A stretch of DNA of 64,000 bases, from assembly GCF_018320785.1 (NCBI RefSeq), contig NC_054869.1:29738289-29802288 (forward strand), written 5' to 3'. This document shows positions 51,401 to 62,472 of the stretch, piece after piece. The first letter of the stretch is position 1. Each line of letters starts with the position of its first letter. The stretch comes from Cheilinus undulatus. Lineage: Eukaryota; Chordata; Actinopteri; Labriformes; Labridae. A program made the translations under genes and the position numbers. Below the pieces are notes generated by a model. It was not told the origin of the DNA. It made no database searches and saw only the letters and a program-made list of their open reading frames with translations.

Positions 51401-52601
51401 CAAACTTGCAACCAACTTGATTTGCTTTACTAACTTTAGTCTTTACAACAACAAAAATACTTTTATAATGTATACCTCATTTGAAATATTCATTCCAGTT
51501 TTATATTTTTTCAATGAAGCTAGTTTGTTTACAATTTCAGACAGCCAATACAGTGCTTTGGGGTTTAAGTCAATACCATTTGAAAAAGCATACAATGTCC
51601 AACGCATTATATGTTAGGTAAATAAAATCCCCAGACCAGTGATACTCAAACTTGACTTACTCAGGGGCCAAATGGAAAGAGCCACAATAAGCCCTTTGTC
51701 ACACCTCATCTCCTTCTGTAGCTTTGTTTGGTGTGTTTGTGCATTTGCAATATTGATCCATAGTTCATTAAAGGCATTCAAAACAGTAAAATTAGCATTT
51801 TTCTGACATTTTTTAATCAGTAGCTGATTAGAACATCAGGTGATCCATGTGTCACAAAAGAGAGTGGCTCTAGAGCCAGGTAAAGTACTACTGCACTAGA
51901 CGTTTGGTCAGCCTTTAGTGAAAAAGGGACCTTGGGAACCCTGAACTATTTCTCCCCAGTCATTAAGTAAAGTAAAATTCTACTTAAATTTCTGATTATT
52001 TTCTTACCCTCTCAAACTGTGATCAGACACATAAGGATCTGGTAAAACCAGATGTGTTGATGAGGTTGTGTGCGGCTCAACAGGCTCCCTCCTCTGTCTC
52101 CTCTGGTGTTTTTGGTCAGCAGATGACAGTTTGCTCTCCTGAGAAAAGTAAAGATGGTCTCTCAACAACACTCTGCTGAAAACGACCTTTGACAATCACA
52201 CTGTTGGCTGCAGTTCAAGTAAGCTATGCAATGCCAGAGTTACTTCACTAATGTCTGTAGGACATGCCTGTGTAGGATTACTGTACAAAATGCGTTCATC
52301 AGCAGTCAAAATGTAACGTAACAATCCACACAGAACAACTCAGTTGTTAGCTCAAAGTAACGTGTGATAAATTACCCATTATACCGTACAATTCTTGAAG
52401 TATTCCGTCAAAACTTCAGACATAACCCCATACCTTCAGCTTTTGTATTGTCAAAGGTCTTAGCCACTCGTTTGCATAAGTCTAAGTTAGATGAAAGTTA
52501 GCTTGCGCTCAACTACGAGCACCAACGTATGTTAGCATTCCTAGTTAGCTCACCGGCTAAAGGCAACCGTTACGTTAGTATTAGTTTATTACCTTGTCCA
52601 T
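45440..52601 (-). CDS. secisbp2: SECIS-binding protein 2, 18 exons
   Basis: Exons in coding order: 52593-52601, 52008-52138, 50305-50476, 50143-50218, 49847-50040, 49566-49650, 49390-49484, 48556-48702, 48347-48436, 48111-48215, 47897-48029, 47579-47745, 47350-47473, 47064-47256, 46691-46911, 46009-46163, 45707-45899, 45440-45567. Product 805 residues (human SECISBP2 about 854; SECISBP2L about 1,100). The SECIS incorporation domain spans about 369-470 (VPVQLDIGNMLSVLEKKQQ; HNPLDSTSPLVKKGKQRE). The L7Ae-type RNA-binding domain is at about 595-700 (LVRFQDRLYQKDPMKAR; CVIISPNCERIQSKGG; VPFVFALSRKALG; VPVSLVGIFNYDGAQ). The protein binds SECIS elements in selenoprotein mRNAs and recruits the Sec-tRNA factor to recode UGA. 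A lysine-rich run near residue 270 may be a nuclear localisation signal. Length and conserved blocks favour secisbp2 over secisbp2l. Confidence 0.93.
51637..51893 (+). mobile_element. Short hAT-type element in secisbp2 intron 2
   Basis: Ends CAGTGATACTCAAAC and GTAAAGTACTACTG are imperfect inverted repeats. Flanks CCCCAGAC (51629-51636) and CACTAGAC (51894-51901) match at 6 of 8. Internal GAGCCAC / GTGGCTC blocks resemble the elements at 13771 and 36660. 257 bp, no coding. Confidence 0.65.
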
Positions 52602-53614
52602 TTCCAGGTTTTTCCTATATGCCGTCACGTCTCCGCATTTTCAACTGGTCTTACGAGTGTTGTCAAAGTCCCTGGTACAACGACGTTACATTTATTAGCA
52701 GCAATAACGCGTTGGCTAACAAGGCTAAGCAACCTGTTTGATAGCATAGCAGCTAGATAGCAACGTGAATTGCTGATACTCGCTGTGAGCCAGAAGAAGT
52801 GCTGACAGCGACACCTTCTAGCTCACAGCGGAACAACACGCCACAACCAAGTTAACGTTACATTTATGCTTTCATAACATCCGTCTCGCAGTCACCACTT
52901 ATATGGCCAAATATAAAGGTATAACAAGCAAAATATATCACAGTATAATGAAAAGTAACCTTATACACGTTTTTACCCTTTCTTGTTTGAATTATTCATG
53001 AACAAACATGTTTATGTTGTAGAGCTTTGAGATTTCGTTTTTTGTTAATGTGGACTGTTTTTCCCAATGTGCTCTCATACGACATAATAAAATCTAAACA
53101 AGTGAATTATGTGATTGGGTTATGCTGATCATAATAATTTATTTCCAGAGAAAGGTGTTTGATTCAGTCTATACTTTATTTTTTATAAATCACAAAATAT
53201 AACAGTAACATCCTGCAATTGATATAAAATAAAGGGCTTCTTTAAAAGAAAAAAAAAAAAACAGAAACTCTGGGTGATAGATAAAATACATTATAAAAAG
53301 ATAGCAATGTTTGATAAATCTTCTCGTTATTTGCAACCAAAATCAAGCCAACCTGTGCAATTCACAATATGCATCACATTACATTCAAAGGCATCATGTT
53401 TACTCTTTGTTTAGTAATATTGCTCTATATGGCACAATGTGCTTTCATTATTTTGTTCCATGTGTTGATACATGGCTGAAACAGCACAACAGTCTAAACC
53501 TCAATAATTATTTTTTGCATGTGTCAAAGTTCTAATTCAGTGCTTTTCCCCCAACAGATGTAAACATCATAACACAATAAAACTATCAAACACTAAATTG
53601 ACTCTTGGTATCCC
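52602..53614. other. secisbp2 promoter and mfsd10 3' UTR
   Basis: About 52602-52860 upstream of the secisbp2 ATG is GC-richer with several AACGTTA/ACGTTA words and is the likely promoter and 5' UTR. A minus-strand AATAAA (plus-strand TTTATT at 53175-53180) is a candidate mfsd10 polyadenylation signal. No other genes seen. Confidence 0.55.
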
Positions 53615-56600
53615 TCACTCCTCCTTTAGCCTTCCAGCTGTTTTAAGGAGAAGTAGAGGGATGATAAAGGAGGCTGATGTGAGGAGAAAACATGTCTGAG
53701 CTCCAGCAATCCAGTACACTATGAAGAAAACATCAGAAACGTATTGTTTTACTTAGTAAATTATGCTTGTCATTAAAAACTGGGTTTCAGCCAATACTTC
53801 CTTTTGTGTATCTTACCTGAGGATGACATCACTGGTCCAAGTGCTCTGGCCAGAGCTCCCAAACTACGTAGGATCCCCATTACTGTGCCCTTCTGACTGG
53901 CAGAGCCTTGTGGAGTATGCACAAGGATAATTAGCAACAGTGTCCCCATAAACTTAATTCCAAAACAGTTTGTAAGCTTTCACAAAAAAACAAAAAACAA
54001 AAACAAACACAAAAAACAACAAAAAAACAAACAAACAAACAAACAAAAAAAATACAAAAAAAGAATTATAAAGCAGCTCACCATGGTCAGACACAAGAGT
54101 GGACAGGCATGGAACTACTATTGCAGCTGCTGTAAAAACATGTAAACACAAAAAAAGGCAATACATTCAAAATAGATTTTGAAAAAATAAAGCCATTATA
54201 CAAATAAATATTTTCCATTTAATTTTCATACAAAGCATATTAATACTACCAGGATGATGGCATTGTGTTTATGTAAGGAAGTGATTTAACCTTTTTTTTT
54301 TGTCATTTTGGCATGCACATACACAACATGTAACCTTCTCAGAAGACTGATAATTTTTCTGCTTTTTGAAAAGTGATCTCTAGTTTTGTCCATAATATTT
54401 AGGGGAGCTTCACCAGATCCAAACTGAAAAATATTGAGAGTTGTGTTTAATATAATTTCACTCAAACTTGCAATATCAGGATATATGAATAAAATGCTCA
54501 ATAACATGGAGAACGAGAATCATAAAAAATTGGTACACCCTGTTCAAGGCCTCTCTTTTACCTGTCAGTGCTTAATTTTCCTCTCGTTGGATAGAGAAAG
54601 AGGTGCAGATTATTAAAAAAAATATCAAAATTACATAGAATGAGATAAAATTAAATTATATATATATATATATATATACACATTTAAATAATCAGAGTGA
54701 TAGTTTTAATATTCCCCGTTAAAAGTGTTTAAGATGTACAAAATTTCTTACAATTTAGAACTCTGGCCTTCTATCTTCCTCATTTCCTGGTTTGACTCTG
54801 TTGTGCTTACATGTATTAAATCACTATTTATGCATACCTGCACATATATTTTGCAAAATCCCGAAAACAGTGAAGGTTTTTACTAGTTTTTAAATTACAT
54901 TAGGTGTTGAATCAGCTCACCAAATGAGTATAATGCTAAGCCAACATAGAGCATCGCCATGCTCCATGAGAGTCCGATGAGAATAAATGCAGGGATTAAT
55001 GTTATGATTGCCTAAAACATAGAAACACAGACATCAGAGAGGACAACCAAACACTGTTGAATCATGTCTTTGAAGCAACATATTGTACTAACTATTGGAA
55101 ATAATCGGTAACCATACCATACGAACGGCCTTGATATGGTGCCCAGGTTTGATTCTTCGCGCATAACCCCCCTGAATTAAAGCCATGATGACACCAATGA
55201 AGAAGAACATCTTTCCCTGTTGCATACTAGTAAAAGAAGAAATTCACTGTTGAAATGATATTGCTGTTCTTCAGGTGCGTTCACTTTGCCTTATTTTGCA
55301 GACGGCTCTATCTCCAAGTCACACCTTGTAAACTGGAAACGTTGATGAGTCAGAAAACTCAGAGTGAACTCCAGACCAGAGAACAGGAAGAGGTAGCAGA
55401 AATAAATCAGGCCCAGCACTTGTAGCTTCTGCATTCCTGTAAAGACATTTTCATCTGCTATCAGTGTACAAAGTTCAATTACTCCTTTTAAATAGGTCAA
55501 ATGGGTGTAATTACCTGCCAGGAATCTTTGTTAATGTACGCTACTCACTTGCTTTGGAAGGCGGATCTTTTGTTCTTGTAACAGCTGAGAAATGGAAGAG
55601 GGACAATGGGCTCAGAAGGTCCCTGGAGTCCCCAGACCCTGAGGATGAAGCCTAAGGTAAAATAAGATTTTAAAAAGTGATCAGTTTGAATAGTATGACC
55701 CAGACAGAAAAATTAAAACAAATTTGGTGACGATACTAAAATAGTTTAGTAAGGAGTTGAATGATAATGTATATAATATTTTGGTGTTGTATAGGGCTGT
55801 GTAACATTTTAAACAAATCCCATTCCCAGCATCCTTAAAGAAATAATGGAGTGCTTCATTTAATACCCATGAGGCAAAACAGAGGCCATTAAGTGTATAA
55901 AAAGCAATCAAAACATCCCCTATTCCCATTCCCATTGCCTTTAACACTGCATGGCAGCCCCTGCGTCCAAATAGACTTGAAGCACTTAATAGCGCTTACT
56001 AATGTTTCTTCCAGTCTAGATCTTTGCTTGTGTTGAACTTTGTCTCAGATGTACGTTGTTTTGGACAAAAGCGTCTGATAAATGACATTTTAACATTTTA
56101 TTCCAAATTATGTTTACACAAAGTGTCAGTGAGGAGTTTTTAGTAGGTTATGAAACAAAAACATATGACTTATAATGTAATGAGACCATCAGCATGAGTG
56201 TCAGCTACTGACAGTAGCCCCAAATTAACACCAGAGATGTGCAGTTGAATATTAATCTTATCATTTAAATTGTGTAAAGAAAGTGAATAAGACCAAATCC
56301 TTGAATGTTCAACTATTCCTTGAGGCCATGTATGGATAGCTGCTGGAAATTTTACCTTTACTTTGACTCTGCAAGAAAGAATATGTTTTGGAAGATTGAA
56401 CTGCAGAGAAACTTATGACTAGTAGTGTAATTTTTTTTTTTTTACATATCTAACCTTGACTTTATTTGTGAGTGTCTCTGGTAGCATGAGCCAAATGAAG
56501 AGCAGATCAGCAGCACTGAAGGCCAAGGCGAGCAGTGCTGGAGTCTGGTAGAATATACCTCCTGTTGTTTTTGAGCTAATGGCAAAGTAGGCGCCCATCA

Positions 56601-57609
56601 GAGGTCCCACTGTGAAGCCCACAGAGAAGGCAATGCCGATCATAGCCTGGAGAGTAAAGAAATGGTGGATTCTTTGTACATTTCAGTCACTTGAAATGTG
56701 AGGGTCAACACACTCATAGAAGATAACAATGAATTTCACATTGACCTGAAGAAATATCTAAAAGGAGGAAGACAAGGTAAACTAGCAAAGCATTTTTAAA
56801 CATATAATCCTACACAGAAACATACAATGAAATGCAGCCAATACATTTTCTGCATACCATTCCTCGGTTTCGGGCTTTTGGGCAAGGCAAGTCGGCCACA
56901 ATGGCAGTGCAGAGACTGACGTTTCCTTTACAAATGCCCCCAATTACTCGAAACAAAAGGAACATCTTGAAGCTCTGGGAAACTGCCCAGATAGCGTAGG
57001 AGGACATCAGCCCTAGCTGGAAAAAGGCACCAATTAAACTCTGATCAAAAAGTGCTGATTGAAAGCCTGGCATGGTTATTTGTAAGTGGTTAATGAACTG
57101 TACAAAAGGAATGATAACATGTTTAACCAGGAAAAATATGACCATTTTACAATTTTCCTTAAAATGGGGCTACCAATGACAAACAATAAAGATGCAAAAA
57201 AGTAGTGCACAAGTGACACTTTACTCACTGTGGTGAGGATGAGCAGTGGTCTTCTGCCATAGCGGTCTGACAGAGCCCCTGTTATGGGTGAGAAGAGGAA
57301 CTGCAGTAGGGAAAACAGCGATCCAATCAGACCTGAAAGACAAAGAATGAAAACAGCTCCTTTGTAAACTAATCATACTACACTGATCAAGTAAAGCTTT
57401 TCAGTAGCCATCAATCCACTTTACCTCCAAACAGGACTGTGTTGTATTTCTTTTCCATAGGAATCCCCACAGCCTCCCTGAACCAGTCCACAACACCCTG
57501 CAAGGACTCATACACAACATCCTGTGACAAAGAAAAACACACAAAATGCTTCACATGAGGACAGCTAGAGTGAAGAAGAGGTAATCTAAGCATGAGTCAG
57601 CAATAATAG

Positions 57610-57642
<33 letters not shown>

Positions 57643-58632
57643 CTTATCACTCATGAATTCTCCACATGGAACACAGTCTTCACACAAAGCCCCCTTTGTT
57701 TGACAGGGCATCAGAATTATTCAGCACGTCCCATTCATAATCCATTTTTACAAAAAGCTGTCTACTGTCAAAATAATAAACAATGGCTCCACTTTTGACA
57801 TGTTAGTTTCACTGTTATTAAACAGAGACAGTTACATTTCTGAAACCAACGCTGTCCAACCAAGTCAACTTAATTGAAAATGATGAAATTATTGTTATGA
57901 GTAATATTTACTTATTTATTTTATGGGCAAAAGAATTTCTGCCTTTGGTTTAACTGGTTAATCTTAACTCACTTCCATCTGACATAGCTTGTTTCCCCAT
58001 AATAACCACTTAACTTCAGTTGTTTTTGGTTGTGAGAAATAACAAGTTAGCATGGGAAGACCAACTTTATAATTTTGAGTTAAACACAAAAACAAGCAGC
58101 GATCTTGAGAAAACAACCAAAAATTACTTGTTATTGCACTAAAACAGTGAAATGAATGTATGCATGTGCTGTCTGTCTATTTAGGGTTTCTGTTGTCTCT
58201 TGCGTGGCACACTTTGTAATTTGTTTGAGAAATTCATGACACCAAAAAATAAAAGAAAATTCCTGCAAACTGTTTAGCTTGAAAGAAAATATGTTTTTGG
58301 AGCAATTGGGTATAGGACCCTCCTTGGGAAAACAGCGTTTTTTTTGCCTGTCTTATGAAACAGAAACATTTTTTCAATTTAAAAATTCCCAACAGGAAAG
58401 GATTTTTCCCTCTATGTCTAAATGTGCTCTAAATACAAGTATCGTTAAGGTGTTATTTACACCTAAAAACAACACTTACCCCCGTTTGTGCATAATGGTC
58501 TAAAATTGAAGGCAGGAGTGGAAGGATCACAGTGAATCCCAGCAGGTCCAGCAGCAGGAGGATAAACACAATTTTGATGACCTTTGACGAAGAGGAGCCG
58601 TCATCCTCAGCAGATTTGTTTACAGCTGACAT
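53615..58632 (-). CDS. mfsd10: MFSD10 (TETRAN-like) major facilitator transporter, 12 coding exons
   Basis: Coding exons in order: 58480-58632, 57425-57521, 57229-57332, 56858-57016, 56455-56646, 55549-55651, 55325-55436, 55118-55226, 54921-55011, 54082-54129, 53817-53906, 53615-53718. All phases agree and the 453-residue product matches human MFSD10 (455). It has the first membrane helix (VFILLLLDLLGFTVILPLLP), the luminal loop VVDWFREAVGIPMEKKYNTV, and MFS motif A, GALSDRYGRRP, at 102-112. Later blocks include GGICKGNVSLCTAIVADL, FLFSGLEFTLSFLTHQRFQF and AAAIVVPCLSTLVSDHG. MFSD10 is a 12-helix organic anion transporter of the plasma or vacuolar membrane, named for similarity to tetracycline efflux pumps. 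An untranslated first exon probably lies at 60236-60420. Confidence 0.95.
53982..54064. repeat. A-rich (AAAC)n low-complexity tract in mfsd10 intron
   Basis: Runs of CAAA/CAAAC units over about 80 bases beside the 48-nt exon at 54082-54129. Confidence 0.85.
54655..54678. repeat. (TA)n microsatellite in mfsd10 intron
   Basis: About 12 uninterrupted TA units. Confidence 0.9.
57611..57640. repeat. (CA)15 microsatellite in mfsd10 intron 1
   Basis: Thirty bases of pure CA repeat, a likely polymorphic marker. Confidence 0.95.
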
Positions 58633-60235
58633 TCCTTCAACTGAATACGGTGCCTCTTCTGTTCTTGCTTGTATGAAAAAGGCACGGTGAGGGTTAGAAG
58701 TGGAGCATTTGAACCTGAATTTAAAAATTAGAGGACACTGCAGATAAACTTGACCTAGAAGAAACTCTAAGGAAAACACTGCATCTAATACAAATAATTC
58801 TTGTCCTTGAAAGTCTTTCATGTGATATTTGGAAAAAAAAATAGACGATTTAAGGACAATTTAATGCTGATCTTAGTTTCAGCTATAGTACCTTCTAAGC
58901 TGGCTGTGCATGGGAAGAAACTTTAAGAACTTTAAGCTCAGAAATTCATGGCCTGTCAGGATCTACTATTCTAATACAGTCTGTCAGTCCTCCTTATTCA
59001 TTTTCAATAGGCTTCAATAGGATGTTGCAATATTTCTTAAACTTGAAATGTGTGAAAATACCAGTTTATTAATTGTTTTTTTAAATCTGCTTGTGTTGGA
59101 CAAAAAAAAAATCCACATTCAAACTGTCATAGGACTTTTTTTCAGGATTCTCACAGAGGAAGTCAATTTTTCCATTTTCAATATTTCTAATATTATTCCA
59201 TACCAGTCTTCTAATTTCAGAGGGTAACAACTAGCTTCAGCCACTTTCTTGTATACATTTTTTAAAACTCCTGCTAAAAGACTCTGCACCAGTTCTGACT
59301 CACTCCTTTTTCAGACACATAATGAAGCCTAAGTAAATACCCTCAAAGTCTAGGAGCATTTGGGTTTTAAATACCCTAATTAATGCTTTATATACCAACA
59401 AATACCTAGTTTTAAACAGTCCCAGAATACATGGAAATGATTGACCAACTGTTGAGCCCCATTGTGTTCAACACTTCCTTGTTACTATGCCTTGGTGATG
59501 TCTTAAAGTTCCCTCAAATTTCACTGAAAGACTGGTTCTGTCTTAACACACTGTTTAAGGTACGTAAATTAATCGTGCATGATATGAATCTGGATTATCA
59601 TTACCTATAGATTAATGGATTGCAACCTTTATGTTATGATGGCCAGCTGTGCACTAAGTAAATTATGCTCTGTTTTAAGTGACAAGAACCACATTTTTCC
59701 TATACATGTAAGTGTATGAGAGTGATTCAAAAATACAGGGATCCGTGAGAAAGAGTAAACAGTCAGTAAATTTGTGATCTAAGCTTGGGTGGGTAAATCT
59801 TGTAGCACAAACACTAGCAGAGGGAATTTTCCTAAGGCTCAGCTAAATGTAACTAATTTCTACATTTGGCAACCCATATTAAAATTGTGGTTGTGAGCAT
59901 CAACCACAAACCAAATAAAAGCAAAGTTTTAAACAAGCACAGCATTTATGTACTACTGCTAACATACAGAGATCAGAAGAGAATAAAAGAGTGCAAGAAC
60001 ATGCAAACATGTTTTCACGCTCTGAAACTGTTTATCTTACACAACAACACCCATTTCTCAAATTTATTTTGGCGTAGTATAGTACCGATGAAGACTGTTC
60101 TCAATTCATCAGCATCACCTCTACTCTGACAGTAACTCCTGTACTTCAACAGACATAAATAATGCCCCAACTCCTACTCCAGCGCTATATTCGTACATTT
60201 CTAAATCAAAACGTCAGATCACGGCGCTTACTTAC

Positions 60236-60420
60236 CCGACTCGAACACTTCAACCTTCTCATAGCATCAGCCCATTTTATTTAGTCCACACCAGGAAGCG
60301 GTGTCCTCTTACATTTGGATGACAACAGTGTGTCGTAAGCAACGCCAACAGACGAATGTGCTGCTTTCGGGTGATTCTGGTAAGCTCGTATTTCCGCGTT
60401 CCACGCGCTTGCGACATTTC
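60236..60420 (-). promoter_or_regulatory. mfsd10: Probable non-coding first exon and promoter of mfsd10
   Basis: On the minus strand a strong donor, GTCGG|GTAAGTAAG, ends an exon at 60236. Upstream lies a GC-rich, CpG-containing stretch (CGCGTTCCACGCGCTTGCG near 60395-60415). An acceptor (TTCATACAAG) before 58667 would join it to the exon holding the ATG at 58632. The 5' end is not defined. Confidence 0.5.
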
Positions 60421-60429
60421 TTAGCTGAG

Positions 60430-62472
60430 GTGAACATCTTCCCTCCGGCCGCTAATGTACCATAATGATAGATTTTCCTACGCAGAAAAATATAGTTTTA
60501 AGTTATCAAAGATGTCTCTACCCCCTGTTAACCAGCACCTGGTAAAAACGTCAAATGAATGTGTGTTAAACAGCATATGCCTAATATTCGTTTCTGTCTA
60601 ACTATTTTGTCCCAGGCTAAAAAAGAAACATTTAAATACACATTCCCACCTAGCTCTTCCCCTCCACTGTTAGCTAGAGTAAACGTTAACTAATGACAAA
60701 CCTGGGCAGAACCTGAACATAGGGCTGGACAATGTGGTGCAAAACTATATCTCAATATTCTTCTAGCTGATTGCTTTACAAAATATATAATTATCTTTAA
60801 AATTCATACAAAGTTAAAATATACAACCACGCCAAAACAAAGTACTAGACATTCATTGTTGGGTTGCCATGTTTTAATTGGAGTAGGAGTTTGTCATTCA
60901 TTAAAAAAATGAAAGACAAACTCCTACTCAGTCTAAATTGTAAAAAACTATTGGCAAAATAGCCAGTTGTAAAAGTTTCCAAACTCTTAAAAGCTCTTTC
61001 ATAGTGATAGCATTGCCATTATTTCCGAGTTATCAAAAAGCATGGAAACTCCAAACTTCAGAGCTGCAATTCCCATCACTATAGGAACTGGAAAATAATT
61101 TGACGGTTCCACTCATGTTCCTGTAGCTGTCAATGCACAATAAAGTAACCAATATTGGATACTTAGAAGTTATATTTTGTTGCCATGGTATTAAACAGGT
61201 GCCAGCATTGAGTTCCACTAATAAATTCTCCTTAATTACAAAAACATAATTTAAATAAGATAAACCATTTCAAATAGATCATCTTGTAGTCAGTGAGTGT
61301 ATTATTTATTTGTGGTTCTTACAAAAAACATTCAATTTGACTGAGCATAAGGAACAGGAATCTATTTTTTCCTCAAATCAGAACTGACAGTATGAATATA
61401 AATATTTTCTCAACCTACAGTAAATCTCATTTGGACAGATAAATATCTATGTATATTAAAAATATTTACAAATGCATGTGAGCTCTAGTTTAGTTTGCCA
61501 GCATTAGAAGGCGGTTTAACAGAAATTTGCAAGCTTGAGAAAGCATTTCAATATGCCACTCACCTCTTGAAAAGTTCATATGTATTCTTCCTTCATTTAA
61601 AGTTAATGTAGGGAACTTCAAGTAAAATCATAGTTAAAAGGTGGAGCACTCAGGTCATCCCACATGTTGCTAGATAAAACTTTTGTTGTATTTTGTAAGT
61701 TTTGGCAACTTTATCAATTCTGCTATATAATAGTAGTTTTAGTTTAATACTGTCAGCAGAAGAATGAAGACAAGCTGGTTTTAGCAACAATGACACTTTA
61801 ATATTACTGAATGCGTTATCATACAATGGAAAGAAAAGTTTAAAAGATTAACAGAAATGTATTATTTACATGAAATATCAGACTAAATACTGTTATTGTA
61901 ACACTAGGGAAAAAATACTTCCTCACTGGTACAGTACATAGCTTGTATTCAAATACCCAACAGCACTTGAAGGCAGCATTAACATTTCCACAATATGTGG
62001 CTTCTGAAGTTGGTCCAGTTCTTATGCAACAGTAATTCACAGTGTAAACATTTAGGCATGTTTAAGGGAACTGAATGCTGACTAATTCCTCCTTGGAGTA
62101 AACTAAAGATGTAAAAAAATGACATCCTTCTCATCATAATTATTCGAAGATATCAATTAGCGTCTTTAAACAATGGAAAATAAACATCTTAATGACAATG
62201 TGTCACACATTTAACAGTCACCATGTACTGGTTCTTAAGTTTTATTTCTCAAATCAAACAAATTAGATCCTATGCACATTAGTGCTGTGATAAAATATAT
62301 TTCATTAGAAACTGTTTAAAAATCTAGAAAATAAAAACAGAATCAAATTTCAACAGGAATACTCAGAAATACACAGTAAAGTAAAAAAGGTAGAAGATGG
62401 TTTATTAAAACAAACTCTAGCTTTCCACATAGAACTCAGCAATGAAAGCGCTTTTGCAACATAAAAAAAGAA
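60430..62472. other. Intergenic stretch between mfsd10 and the zinc-finger gene
   Basis: AT-rich, no exon supported. GGGCTGGACAATGTGG near 60722 looks like the left end of another common hAT-type fish repeat whose right end I could not place. A hairpin at 60881-60929 is listed separately. The part next to 62472 is probably the zinc-finger gene's 3' UTR. Confidence 0.5.
60881..60929. repeat. Short inverted repeat (22-bp arms, 5-base loop)
   Basis: GAGTAGGAGTTTGTCATTCATT (60881-60902) pairs with 60908-60929 at 21 of 22 positions. It would form a tight hairpin in RNA or cruciform in DNA. Confidence 0.8.
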
